Source: Ascarosepion bandense (taxonomy: Eukaryota; Mollusca; Cephalopoda; Sepiida; Sepiidae). Taken from it: a stretch of 64,000 nucleotides of DNA. Below, piece after piece: positions 21,880 through 30,985 of this stretch. Both the position numbers and the translations under genes were made by a program. The stretch's first letter is position 1, and every line of letters begins with the position of its first letter. The notes beneath the pieces are model-generated. The model did not search any database, was not told the origin of the DNA, and was given only the letters and a program-made list of their open reading frames with translations. The DNA lies in contig JBBBDQ010000421.1 in assembly GCA_037127315.1 (NCBI GenBank), forward strand, positions 3,082,501 to 3,146,500, read 5' to 3'.

Positions 21880-22012
21880 AAGGAAACAATTACACTTCTG
21901 AAAACCACACAAAGACATTCACAGTAAGCAAAAATGTGAACTTCATCTTCAGGTACACAAAATGTAATAAATCTTATATTGGGATTGGCCAAGCACTAAA
22001 GGACAGCGTATT
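21880..22012 (+). pseudogene. GIY-YIG endonuclease relic (Penelope-like element)
   Basis: A frame from about 21,885 encodes a segment containing FTVSKNVNFIFRYTKCNKSY followed by IGIGQALKDSV. The core resembles the C-terminal GIY-YIG domain of Penelope-like elements (xYxIxCxxCxKxYIGETGxxLxxRV). The GIY half is corrupted (IFRY), and the run stops where the LINE fragment begins, so only about 40 codons survive. Confidence 0.45.
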
Positions 22013-22019
22013 CTGCACA

Positions 22020-22620
22020 TATATAATTCTACCATCTGCCCGTGTATTGAATACTGCTGCCATATCTGGTCGGGTGCCCTTGCTATTCTCCTCGGGGTTC
22101 TTGACAAAATACAACGGAGAGTCTGTAATATGATCAATACCAACTTGGCAGACCGCCTGCAGTCACTCTCCCGCCGGCATGACGTGGCTTCTCTTTACCT
22201 CTTCTATAAATACTTTCACGGCTTCTGCTCCGATGAACTTAGATTACTGGTGCCCCCTACGTACGAATTTGCATGAGATACTGGATTAGCAACTAGGTCC
22301 CACCCTTTTACAGTGAAACCGATAAAATGTAACCGCAATTTCTACTCCAACAGCTTTTTTTCTCGCACTTCCCACCTGTGTAATTCCCTTCCACATGATT
22401 GCTTCCCCGACAGCTACAATCTCCAGGAGTTTAAATGTAAGGTCAATAGACACCTGCTAACACACTAACTCGCATCCATTCTCTCAAACATTCTTCCCAT
22501 CTGCCCAACCCTCAGCCTTGGTATCCTTACCCGTCTATCACCCTCCTTCTGACATTTCCTATATCTAACCTATGTAATCCCCTGGGTAATAGTGGCAGTG
22601 GAATGCCTTGCTTGGGTTGA
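22020..22620 (+). mobile_element. LINE C-terminus and 3' UTR (jockey/CR1-like), best copy
   Basis: Frames give CIEYCCHIWSGALAILLGVL, DKIQRRVCNMINTNLADRLQ, SLSRRHDVASLYLFYKYFHG and FYSNSFFSRTSHLCNSLPHD, then YNLQEFKCKVNRHLLTH and a stop, then the 3' UTR ending near 22,618 with GGCAGTGGAATGCCTTGCTT. This is the C-terminal thumb/connection region of a LINE reverse transcriptase. One stop and one frameshift are visible. It defines the family of 1-655 and 18,925-19,198. A TA run (22,623-22,644) follows the tail. Confidence 0.75.
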
Positions 22621-22761
22621 AATTATATATATATATATATATTAGCGTTGAAAATATCTCAGCTGAACTTGCTTCCTAAAATCTGAAAAGTGGCCGATAG
22701 GAAGCGGTCCACGTGCTCAAACATCAGACTTGGCTAGCTAAATATACAGATAATGTAACAT

Positions 22762-22812
<51 letters not shown>
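22762..22812. repeat. (GATA)n microsatellite
   Basis: About twelve GATA units. Confidence 0.95.
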
Positions 22813-24255
22813 TTTGCAAGGCTTTCGTATATCTTAGTCATATTCACAGGAACTTTTCTCTCTCTTTTAATATTTCCTTTCTCTACTTTTCCTCTTCACC
22901 CACCTTTGTCTTTTTCCTTATTCTCACGTTTTATTACTGGTTATTCTCTTTCAGTTTCCTCTCTTCTTCTTTATTAAATACAACCCAAATAAATTTCATT
23001 TGATACAATTATTTGTTTCTTATCACTTTTTTTGTCTATTATTCTTATGCATTTCTTTACCACTCTCCGACTTCCTTTATTTCTTGAACCTCATTTCCCC
23101 CGAAAGCCGTACACTTGCCAACACACACACATGCCAACTACTGATTACTCATCTCTTTTTATATTCCCAGTTTCCTAGCAACCCTACCCCTCAGCAAGAC
23201 ATCTTTTTTTTCCCCTGTGCGGGCAAAACTAGAATCATTGCCAACCACAGTCGTGGGCCTTCCATAAGGCAACGTTCGATTGCAACAAGGGAATCCACAA
23301 ATTTGCAATGACTATGAAAAGCGGTTATCAGTTTGAATGATGGACGACCGCGACGGCAACTATTACCATATGTTTACAGCCCACCGACAATTTTGTCTGT
23401 TTGTCTGCCCCTCTCTCCCCATCCGATGATGATTGAGGGAAAATCTATTCAAATATGCGCTATTTTATCATACATTTGGAGAAAGTCCAGTTAATGTCTG
23501 AAGATTAAACTATGTGGCTCGTTCAAAATTTAAATTCTCTAGTCTTTTATTGTTGGAAGTGCAATTTCTAACATTTCAAAATTGGCTCACGTCTTCTCTC
23601 ACATTCAAGGATTGATTTCAATTTTAGACATACACATTGCTTAAGTTATGGGAATCAAAGTACTAAAAAGAAAATGGATTAGCGTATGAAAAAGTAATTC
23701 AATTAAAAACACATAAAAATATTTATGCCAGAGAGTCATTCTTCCAATAAGTCATGCATCAATCCCCAACATCTAGAAAACACTATGCATTTTTTCTTCC
23801 GGTTTTTAGTCCCGTTTTTAATCATTTCACTCTATAATTTAACATGAATAAAGATGAGAACAATAAGTAGAATCAAGAAACAACAGACAAGGACAGACAC
23901 AGTAATAATTAGCAATGTAGATTTTGGTAAAATATTTAGTCACACATGACCAATATATTTTATTAAAACCACATTGTAAATTATATTTTTAGTGTAAAAA
24001 ATTAGCAAGACATTATCTACACCCAAGTTCTGCAAGTAATGGCTGCCAAAATACCAAATCCTTCTCCTTCTGAGTTCTAAAGCTTTTCTGTAATAAAATC
24101 GTTAGCAATACATTTACATAATTACACTATTCTGGCAGTAATGTATACACTATTGCCTTACAACGGAAAATCTCTTTCTGGTTTTCAATGTATTCTTACA
24201 TTATAAGTTATAATCATTAGCAATGTATTTACATTCCACACATAATGCCCTTGAA
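22813..24255. other. Unassigned spacer, pyrimidine-rich start
   Basis: 22,850-23,230 is strongly T/C-rich on the plus strand. The rest is AT-rich. An open frame at 23,000-23,311 is a low-complexity product with no family likeness. Confidence 0.55.
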
Positions 24256-24260
24256 TATAT

Positions 24261-24405
24261 AAAGTCATCCACAGACAGATCTATTTCGCCGTATCACACC
24301 TCATCAGTACGGCTTGACAGCCGATTGCTTTTTACCCAGGATTGAAACCCGACCGAATTGGCGTCAGTCGGCGATTCTACCTCTGAGCTACGGGCGCTCG
24401 GTGGA
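24261..24405 (-). mobile_element. SINE-B, copy 2 (tRNA-headed part only)
   Basis: Minus-strand head GCGCCCGTAGCTCAGAGGTA (A box), GGTTTCAATCC (B box), body and the CTGATGAGGTGTGATACGGC / AAATAGATCTGTCTGTGG module, in the same order as 14,251-14,515 and 28,271-28,535. It lacks the upstream module of those copies; a fold-back sequence occupies that side. Confidence 0.75.
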
Positions 24406-24407
24406 AG

Positions 24408-24433
24408 ATAATCGTCACGCCTTTTCTCTCATT

Positions 24434-24499
<66 letters not shown>

Positions 24500-24537
24500 A
24501 TATATATAAAGAATGAGAGAAAAGGCGTGACGATTAT
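24408..24537. repeat. Perfect 29-bp inverted repeat around a (TA)n core
   Basis: 24,408-24,436 (ATAATCGTCACGCC..CATTCTT) is the exact reverse complement of 24,509-24,537, separated by about 72 bases of TA. It would form a long cruciform or hairpin. The left arm abuts the SINE-B head. It is either a real fold-back duplication or an assembly snap-back at a TA run. Confidence 0.85.
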
Positions 24538-25617
24538 ATTTTTATGTAAGTTTTCATATAATCTTTTGATTTTTTTTTCTTTTGAGAACATAAGTTATAG
24601 AAAAATTGTCTAAATGTTTTGTTTATCCGAGCGTTTTTGGCTATACCTTTAGCCATTTTCGAGGCTGAATGCTATTTTACGTGTAACATAATGTAAGTGG
24701 TGTTATGTATAATTTGAAGTAGTGGTATGTGTTATGTACCGAACACCACGGTAAGAATGTTGTTGGCGTGTTAGTAGTTGATGTTATTGAGTGTTGGTTT
24801 TTTCATATTTATTAATAAGGCCGCCATTATTTTTAGGGGGGGGTTTGTGTGTGTGCATGTGAATGATGCTATGATAGGGTTTGTTGGGTCTTCGTCTGTG
24901 TTTAAATGAGATTGAATTATGCTTTGTTGTGAGTCTTTGCGTCAGTTTCGTAGTGGTATGGCTGATATAATTATTTACGAAATTACTATCAACTACGCAG
25001 TTCTTCAAAGGATACGTGAATTGTGTATCTGTTTTAGATTACGTCGATCGTAATCTTTTATTTTATGTTCCTTTTTTTGTATTTTCTCTTCCTTAAAGTC
25101 TTCACATTCCTTTTCATCACCATGAACTACTTGCGTCTTAGTGGCATTATCCTCTTACTTGAGATAACACTATTTAAACACAAAACAAGTAATTGCTATT
25201 ATTAAACGATGATCTCACAGAAAAACAAATGTACAGTGGAAGAGTTAGAATATTCGCTGGGTTAACCGCTGGTAAGTGAAACCACGGAAAATAAAAACCT
25301 CGTACAGAAATGCTCACATTATAATAGAATCTCACCATGTACAGGATCACCAACTGCGCCCTCACTAAACTCGTATCGGCATCCATAGTTTTATTTATCC
25401 TCAATAGACACAGATAGAAAAATATTGGTGCTCAATATCTTCGTAAAACTGTAGTTATGTTGAATATATATATTGTCATATCCTGGATACGGATGTAGCT
25501 TATCGTCATAGACAAGGACGCTGAAAGGTTCTTGAAATTGTGTGAGATAGTAATGGTGATTTCAATTTCTGGGTTGGGCACTGTGTAATTAGACTTGGTG
25601 GCAACGAGGTGAATAAT
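24538..25617. other. Unassigned spacer
   Basis: Includes a G-run at 24,835-24,843. Several short frames lack any family likeness. Confidence 0.6.
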
Positions 25618-26152
25618 AACTGAGCAACAAATCAGAAAATAGGCGAGAAATTCAAGTGGAAATGGACGAGCATTAACTGAGCAACAAAATTGGAATAAGA
25701 CGAGATTACACAGTTGAAACGGGGAAAACAAAAACTGAGCAGAAAATAAAACAGTTAACGCAGTGGAAACACGACGAAAATTAGCTGAGCAAAAGAATAT
25801 AGAACAAAGACGAGAAAACTCAGTGGAAATGCGGTGAACAGTAACTGTGCAGCAAAATAGGAACTAGACATAATAAATCGTAGAAAACGGGTCGAAAAAT
25901 GATATGGCAACAAAATAGTAAAAAGATGAGATATCGCAGTGGAAACCACGTCGAACAATACTTGTGCAACAAAATAAAATCTAGACGATATAACTCAGTG
26001 GAGACGGGACAAAAAAATAATTGAGTAATAAACTAGTAACTAGACGAGATAACTCAGTAGAAATAAGGTGAAAAATATCTGTGCTATAAAATAGGAACTA
26101 GACGAGATATCTCAATGGAGACGGTTCAAACAATAACTGAACCACTAAATAT
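25618..26152. repeat. Minisatellite, unit about 59 bp, about 9 units
   Basis: Units begin near 25,618, 25,675, 25,734, 25,783, 25,843, 25,902, 25,961, 26,020 and 26,078, with a partial unit at 26,135. The consensus by eye starts AACTGAGCAACAAAATAGGA, goes on with ACTAGACGAGATAACTCAGT, and ends GGAAACGGGGCGAACAAT. Units differ by substitutions and small indels, so the array is old. No reading frame is maintained, because 59 is not a multiple of 3. Confidence 0.8.
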
Positions 26153-26349
26153 CCTAGAACAAAAGGAATTTTCTGCCGTTAATAAAAACAAAACAAAAAA
26201 AAACACGTAGAGTTCCAAATTGCGTTCAAGTTATTGGGATCGACATACGCTTAATGGAAGTCAAAGCGCACAAGGCCCAAAATTTTGTGATGACAATAAC
26301 AAAACTGAGAACGTTAGTCCTCGGGTAAATCATATAAATAAAAATCAGG

Positions 26350-26640
26350 CAGTTAAGTGCCAAACGTGATACACGCTTTGGGCGATCATGTCTCGAAAGA
26401 GACATGACTGACTTGGCAGAAGATTATCACGCAGTAGGTTGCCATTGCTTTCTGCGGTAGACTGGTTACCAGCCAAGGCTATAGAACCTAATCTATCCTA
26501 TTATTTAAAACCTAACTGGGGAGAAGGGCCGGATTAATATCTTTCCCAAGGTTATTTGTGCGTAAGTGAATGCAAGGAACTCAACTGGAATTCGAACTCG
26601 GCTCACCGATTTGTCGATATCCATTGCGCCAGAACGCATT
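26350..26640 (-). mobile_element. SINE-A, full copy
   Basis: Full-length relative of 3973-4275 and 6811-7110, with a short deletion in the A-box region (ATTTGTCGATATCCATTGCG on the plus strand). Confidence 0.8.
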
Positions 26641-26677
26641 CAGTATAAATTAATAAGAAAAATAGTTTTATTTATTG

Positions 26678-27061
26678 ACTAGCAGTATAGCCCGGCGTTG
26701 CTCGGGTGTAATGAAAGCTTTAAAACTAATCCATGATCCTGGAGCTCAGACTCTTTGGACGTTGGCACGAAAGACTAAAAAGCAATAGTTGTTTCCAGTT
26801 AAAGCAAAACCGTAAACTGAAAGAAAAATGAATGGATGTAAGTCAAATTTTGATTTCCTGGTATCGATATCAAATAAGTTTTTTTCGTCGTAAACTGAAT
26901 TTTGAAGGTTAAATAAGTCCTCTGAGTAAATAGTATCATGGCTGAGACTAAGAACTACAATTATACCTACTTAGAGCCAAACCCGAAGCAAAAACTAAAA
27001 TAAAAGGGCTGAAAAAATTACTGACATACAGGCAGATAAACAGACACACAAACAAACATCT

Positions 27062-27104
<43 letters not shown>

Positions 27105-27410
27105 CAATTTTCTGCACTATTGTAAGAACTGAAACCTTGAAACTTCTGAATATCGTTTTTTATGTCTTTGTCTATGAGTGTATCAAATTTGATTAAAATC
27201 GGACCACTCCTACTATAACCCGATTTTTTCGATTATCGATTTTCGATATTTATCCGGGGTACCTCGACACAAAACCTAGCTAAGAACACTTGCAGACGAT
27301 TATAGTACAACTGTGTAAATTTTCAAGAAAATCGGTTCAGCCGTTTCGGAGTCTATAGGTAACGGACACACACAGACACACACACAAACAATGTTCCATT
27401 TATAAATAAG
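26678..27410 (-). mobile_element. Helitron-like element, copy H4, inverted
   Basis: Begins ACTAGCAGTATAGCCCGGCG TTGCTCGGG, the reverse complement of the H2 right end, and runs to CATTTATAAATAAG near 27,410. A (TA)n run at 27,068-27,101 lies at the internal junction, where the other copies have the TATATAAAAGGTAAGATG motif. The block with CCGTTTCGGAGTCTATAGGT is complete here. Confidence 0.65.
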
Positions 27411-28265
27411 ATTAGATTACTGAAATAGTTTTGTTTAAATTATTTAATTTTCGCACATTGTTTATTTCCTAAATCAAATATATTTCTTAATAAGTGAAGT
27501 TAGATCTCTTTTATTATAAGATCTTACGATAAAAATAAGGTCTTGTAAAAACTTTCGAGCATCCACGTAGATATTGCAAACGGTAAATAAATAAAGGTGC
27601 CATTCTTGTTCGATTTTTATAATTATGAAACCCGCCAATTGTGATGTTATTCCTAAAACTTTGTCCCATAAAAATTTATTCTCAGTCTCAGGGAAATACA
27701 TTCCCGTCCACCTTAACACCCTGTCAACATATTGTGAAATAGATTCACCTCTGCGAATGTGAGCATGTTTTGGAAGGTTCTAGATAACTCCGCTTTCTAT
27801 CAACAGTCTTTTCTGTTCGCGATGGATACTATTAGATAGAGACTAGGCCGGACATCGACGCAATGGAAGGCGGAATTAATCACGTTCTGAGTTCCACACG
27901 ACAATTATGAAGCGAAACAAAACAATGCCCAGGTGACTGCGGAAAATATAGTTATTAGTTGAAGCCAACAGCCAGCTTTTGAAAAATGAGGTTGATGGTT
28001 TTCACTAGAGAACTGGGCTTTGCAAAGCACGTCTCTACAGAAGAGTTATTACTTTGCAATCAGAAACATTTTCGTGTCGACAGAATGAAAGCACATACTT
28101 AGTACGTGACAATGATACCTAGTAACTTATAACATAGTTTTTGGTAGAGACGAATTTTAGTAATGTGTGTCAAACAAAATGCCCGAAAAAGATATTGTCT
28201 GTTAGTAAATAAAAGTCTGCATGATGGTCAGGCTGAGCTATCAAAATAGTTTACAAATTATATAT
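27411..28265. other. Unassigned spacer
   Basis: No recognisable repeat end or coding signature; an 81-codon minus frame at 27,474-27,719 has no family likeness. Confidence 0.6.
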
Positions 28266-28270
28266 ATATA

Positions 28271-28535
28271 TAGTCATCCGCAGACAGATCTGTTTCGCTG
28301 TATCACAGCTCATCAGTACGGTTAGACTCCGATTGCCTTTAACCCAGGGTCGAAACCCGACCAAATTGGCGTCATTTGGCGACTCTAGCTCTGAGCTATG
28401 GGCGCTTGGCAGAAGAAGGCAGACTTTTTAGCGTGTATACTAACACTACACACGCCCAATAGCTGAGAGTGTTCTAATTCATTGCTGAATGAACGATGCG
28501 TAGATGCAAGAGTAGCTACTGTTCCAGAGTGCTCA
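28271..28535 (-). mobile_element. SINE-B with upstream module, copy 3
   Basis: Same two-part layout as 14,251-14,515: upstream module (TCTACGCATCGTTCATTCAG, ACACTCTCAGCTATTGGGCG), tRNA-like head (GCGCCCATAGCTCAGAGC; B box GGGTTTCGACCC) and the CTGATGAGCTGTGATACAGC / GAAACAGATCTGTCTGCGG tail ending in TA at 28,260-28,270. Confidence 0.75.
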
Positions 28536-28551
28536 ATCAGGGTGTGAGATC

Positions 28552-28552
<1 letters not shown>

Positions 28553-28594
<42 letters not shown>
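28553..28594. repeat. (TA)n microsatellite
   Basis: TA run that, on the minus strand, forms the tail of the target repeat at 28,598-28,680. Confidence 0.95.
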
Positions 28595-28597
<3 letters not shown>

Positions 28598-28680
28598 GAA
28601 AAAATCGCAAGATCGCCAAGACCTACCGCACAACGGCTCGTCAGGGCAAAGGCAGACTGAGGAGAAGCTAGCAATAGCTA
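28598..28680 (-). repeat. Uninterrupted copy of the LINE target repeat
   Basis: On the minus strand it reads TCTGCCTTTGCCCTGACGAG CCGTTGTGCGGTAGGTCTTG GCGATCTTGCG and then passes into (TA)n. The same sequence is found split around the LINE array (28,878-28,906 on the left, 59,831-59,879 on the right), so this copy shows the empty site. The exact insertion-site match is 28,631-28,647. Further out on the 5' side lies GGCAGGTTCAAATT, a possible B box, so the repeat may be the 3' half of another SINE. That is an inference. Confidence 0.7.
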
Positions 28681-28877
28681 AATTTGAACCTGCCAACAAA
28701 CTTATTAACGCTAGAACAGAAATATTAAATAAGTGTAGAATGCACAAAATAAAGTTTCTTGCTTAGTGTATCGGACCTTAATGTGAACACCCCCCAATTG
28801 TTTTTTTTTTTTCCTCAAGCAACCCCTTCCCCAAATGGGTTAGTCTTTAATAGGTGTCTATTTATTTGATTAGTCCT
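28681..28877. other. Spacer before the array
   Basis: Contains a C-run and a T-run (28,789-28,814); nothing recognised. Confidence 0.6.
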
Positions 28878-28906
28878 TGATCTGCCTTTGCCCTGACGAG
28901 CCGTTG
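28878..28906 (+). repeat. Left half of the split target repeat, with target copy 1
   Basis: TGATCTGCCTTTGCC.. ends with GCCCTGACGAGCCGTTG (28,890-28,906). It matches the minus-strand empty copy at 28,598-28,680 up to the insertion point, where LINE copy 1 starts. Confidence 0.8.
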
Positions 28907-28981
28907 TTCGAAACAGAGCGCGCCTCGCATTTTTGTATTTTTCTATTGCAAGTTGGATTTACGTGTTGCCCGAAGTTAATT

Positions 28982-28989
28982 GTGAGTAC
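28982..28989 (+). promoter_or_regulatory. Splice-donor-like GTGAGTAC in 5' UTR, copy 1
   Basis: GTGAGTAC matches the intron side of the 5' splice-site consensus (GTRAGT). The same octamer is in every copy, at 35,210, 41,425, 47,589 and 53,757. The base before it is T in copies 1, 2, 3 and 5 and A in copy 4, not the usual G. The function is inferred. Confidence 0.45.
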
Positions 28990-29084
28990 CTGTTTTTTTT
29001 GCTGTCTTTGTTTTCTTTTGTCTTCGTCGCTCGTGTTGAACTTTTTGTGGATTTTTGTTTTTGTGAGGGGGGGCAAGTCAAGCT

Positions 29085-30955
29085 ATGGCTTTGTCTCCCC
29101 AGCCCTCAACTTCTGACGTTGTGCCCACGGTGACTCCCTCACCAACAGTATGGGTAAAGGCACCAGTAAAAAAAGACCACAAATATTACCTGCAAATGCA
29201 GGAGAAATATAAAGAATTCATCACCGAAAATGAGTTAATAGTGGTCCCGGAAGTGGTGAATGTCATCGCACCAAGGACGATCTCCCTGCTGACATCTGAT
29301 GTCAAAACACGAAAATTCATCAGTGTCAGCAGGGAGAGCATGGAAGAGGCTTTGAAGGCCCTAAATATTGTACCCTGCGTACTGGCAAGAAGGTCCCGTG
29401 CTATGTGGGATGTCCTATTGAGCACGGAGACGGAAGCAAAGAATTTGGCCGGTAATGCCTTGGAGGCCGGGGGTATCCAGATGCAGACAGAGTATCTGGG
29501 TACCCGAAAGACAAAGATAATTGTTCATGGAGTGCCGGTGGACATTGATTGTGACCATATTGGAGCGTTTTTCGCTCGATTCGGAGCGGTTGAAGAGGTC
29601 GCAAGGATAACGAGCAAGGCCGGTGTGGCCACGGAAGGATATTAATGTTTGTTAGCGTGGGTGTTGACCGCGAAAATTTTTTGAAGGTACCAGACATTTT
29701 GCTCTGTAGAGGAAGAAAGTTGTTCCGTGGTGGTGGAGGGAAGGAAGCCGCACTGCTGGGCGTGTGGTCTGGCCGGACACACATTTAAAATGTGTCCGGG
29801 AAGGAAACCGGAGGAAAACCAGGTGACACCGGAAACACCGCCGGTGTCAAAAACAACAAGTACCCCGGAAAAAAATCCCAGCCAAAAAGCGGGGAATGGA
29901 CGGAGGTGGTGAGGAGGGGGAAGAAAGTTTCTTCCCCTCCTCCACAAAATGAAAAATCTCCGGAAAAGAAGAAACCTCGTAAGGAGGCAAAACAACAGCA
30001 ACAACAACAGCAGCAGCAGGAATCTCAACAGCAACAACAACAGCAGCAGGAATCTCAACAGCAACAACTACAAGAAAAACACAATGAACGACAGAAACAG
30101 CAACCAGAAAAACAACAAACGGATAAACAACAAGACGTGGAAATGCCTCCTCCACGGGCATCGTCTTTAAAGAGGGCTCGAGAGGAGGAAGAGGATGTGA
30201 CCATAAAGAAAGGAAAGAAGGAGGAGCGTGGCAGAGTGGAGCGGGTCACAGATACTCCCAGAACCCAATCCGCCCCTGCATCACCTGTAAGAACTGTTGT
30301 TGTTGAGGGGAGGAGTCATTCTGCATCCCCAGTGAGAAATACACCCTCTCCTTCCCCCACACCTCCCACACCCTCCTCCCAATCAGCACCTTCCTCCCCG
30401 AAATCTGAACATCCCTCCCCGAATTCCGAAAAACCCTCCCCGAAACGGGACAAACAAAAAAAGAACATTTTTTGTAAAAACGATGTCTGCAAAGTAGACA
30501 GACAGGCCTTAGAGAGGGACCTTTCTTCTCAGAAGAAGGCCCTCCTAAGGCCTTTATTCAAATTAAAGACAATAGAGGGAAAGTCCGTCGAGGACCCTGC
30601 CAATTTCCCAGGTGCTCCCCCGGAGTACTGACTTTGATCAGAAACACCGGGGGATGTAAAACAAAAGCCTGGGAATTTGTGCAGGGGGCCTGTCGAGGCC
30701 TTTCCGGAAATTAAAATGGCCCAAACGGGCACTAAAATATCTTCCAAAGGCGGCTTTCTCATTTTTGTGCTGGGAGGGTCCCCGTCATCCTCCACCCATC
30801 ATTATACAGGGCCGTAAAACTTACTTTTCCCACGGACGTCGGCGGCATTGTCCAAGACGGACGAATTACGTCCGATATTGGTACAGGAAACCTTGGACAA
30901 TCCGTCGGGGTCCCTACTCCCATTAGATTTTCGCTCTGTATGTGACCAGAAGTAA
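29085..30955 (+). pseudogene. ORF1 (RNA-binding, zinc-knuckle protein), copy 1, frameshifted
   Basis: Starts at the same conserved ATG as the other copies (after GAGGGGGGGCAAGTCAAGCT) and stays open for 186 codons, to 29,645. Extra bases relative to the other copies appear at about 29,637 (GG), 29,725 (CC), 30,615 (C run), 30,691 (T), 30,734-30,750 (three places) and 30,924. The remaining sequence, read in three frames, still contains the CCHC knuckle (CWACGLAGHTFKMC, near 29,756-29,797), the Q-rich region (29,992-30,135), the S/P-rich linker and the conserved C-terminal domain to the stop at 30,953. The bulk is therefore present and only frames are broken. All differences are gains of bases, most duplicating a neighbour, which could mean base-calling error rather than biological decay. 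Confidence 0.85.
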
Positions 30956-30985
30956 TTTTCTGCTTTCTCTTTTCAGGTCTAAACG
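30956..30985 (+). promoter_or_regulatory. ORF1-ORF2 spacer with acceptor-like tract, copy 1
   Basis: TTTTCTGCTTTCTCTTTTCAG then GTCTAAACG before the ATG at 30,986. The polypyrimidine tract ends in CAG at 30,976. Here the first of the two start codons found in the other copies (ATGATG) is changed to ACG, leaving only the second. Confidence 0.5.

Noticed and set aside
23000..23311. 103-codon frame as a secreted peptide gene
   Set aside because: Hydrophobic start results from a T/C-rich tract; no conserved domain, splice signals or cysteine pattern.
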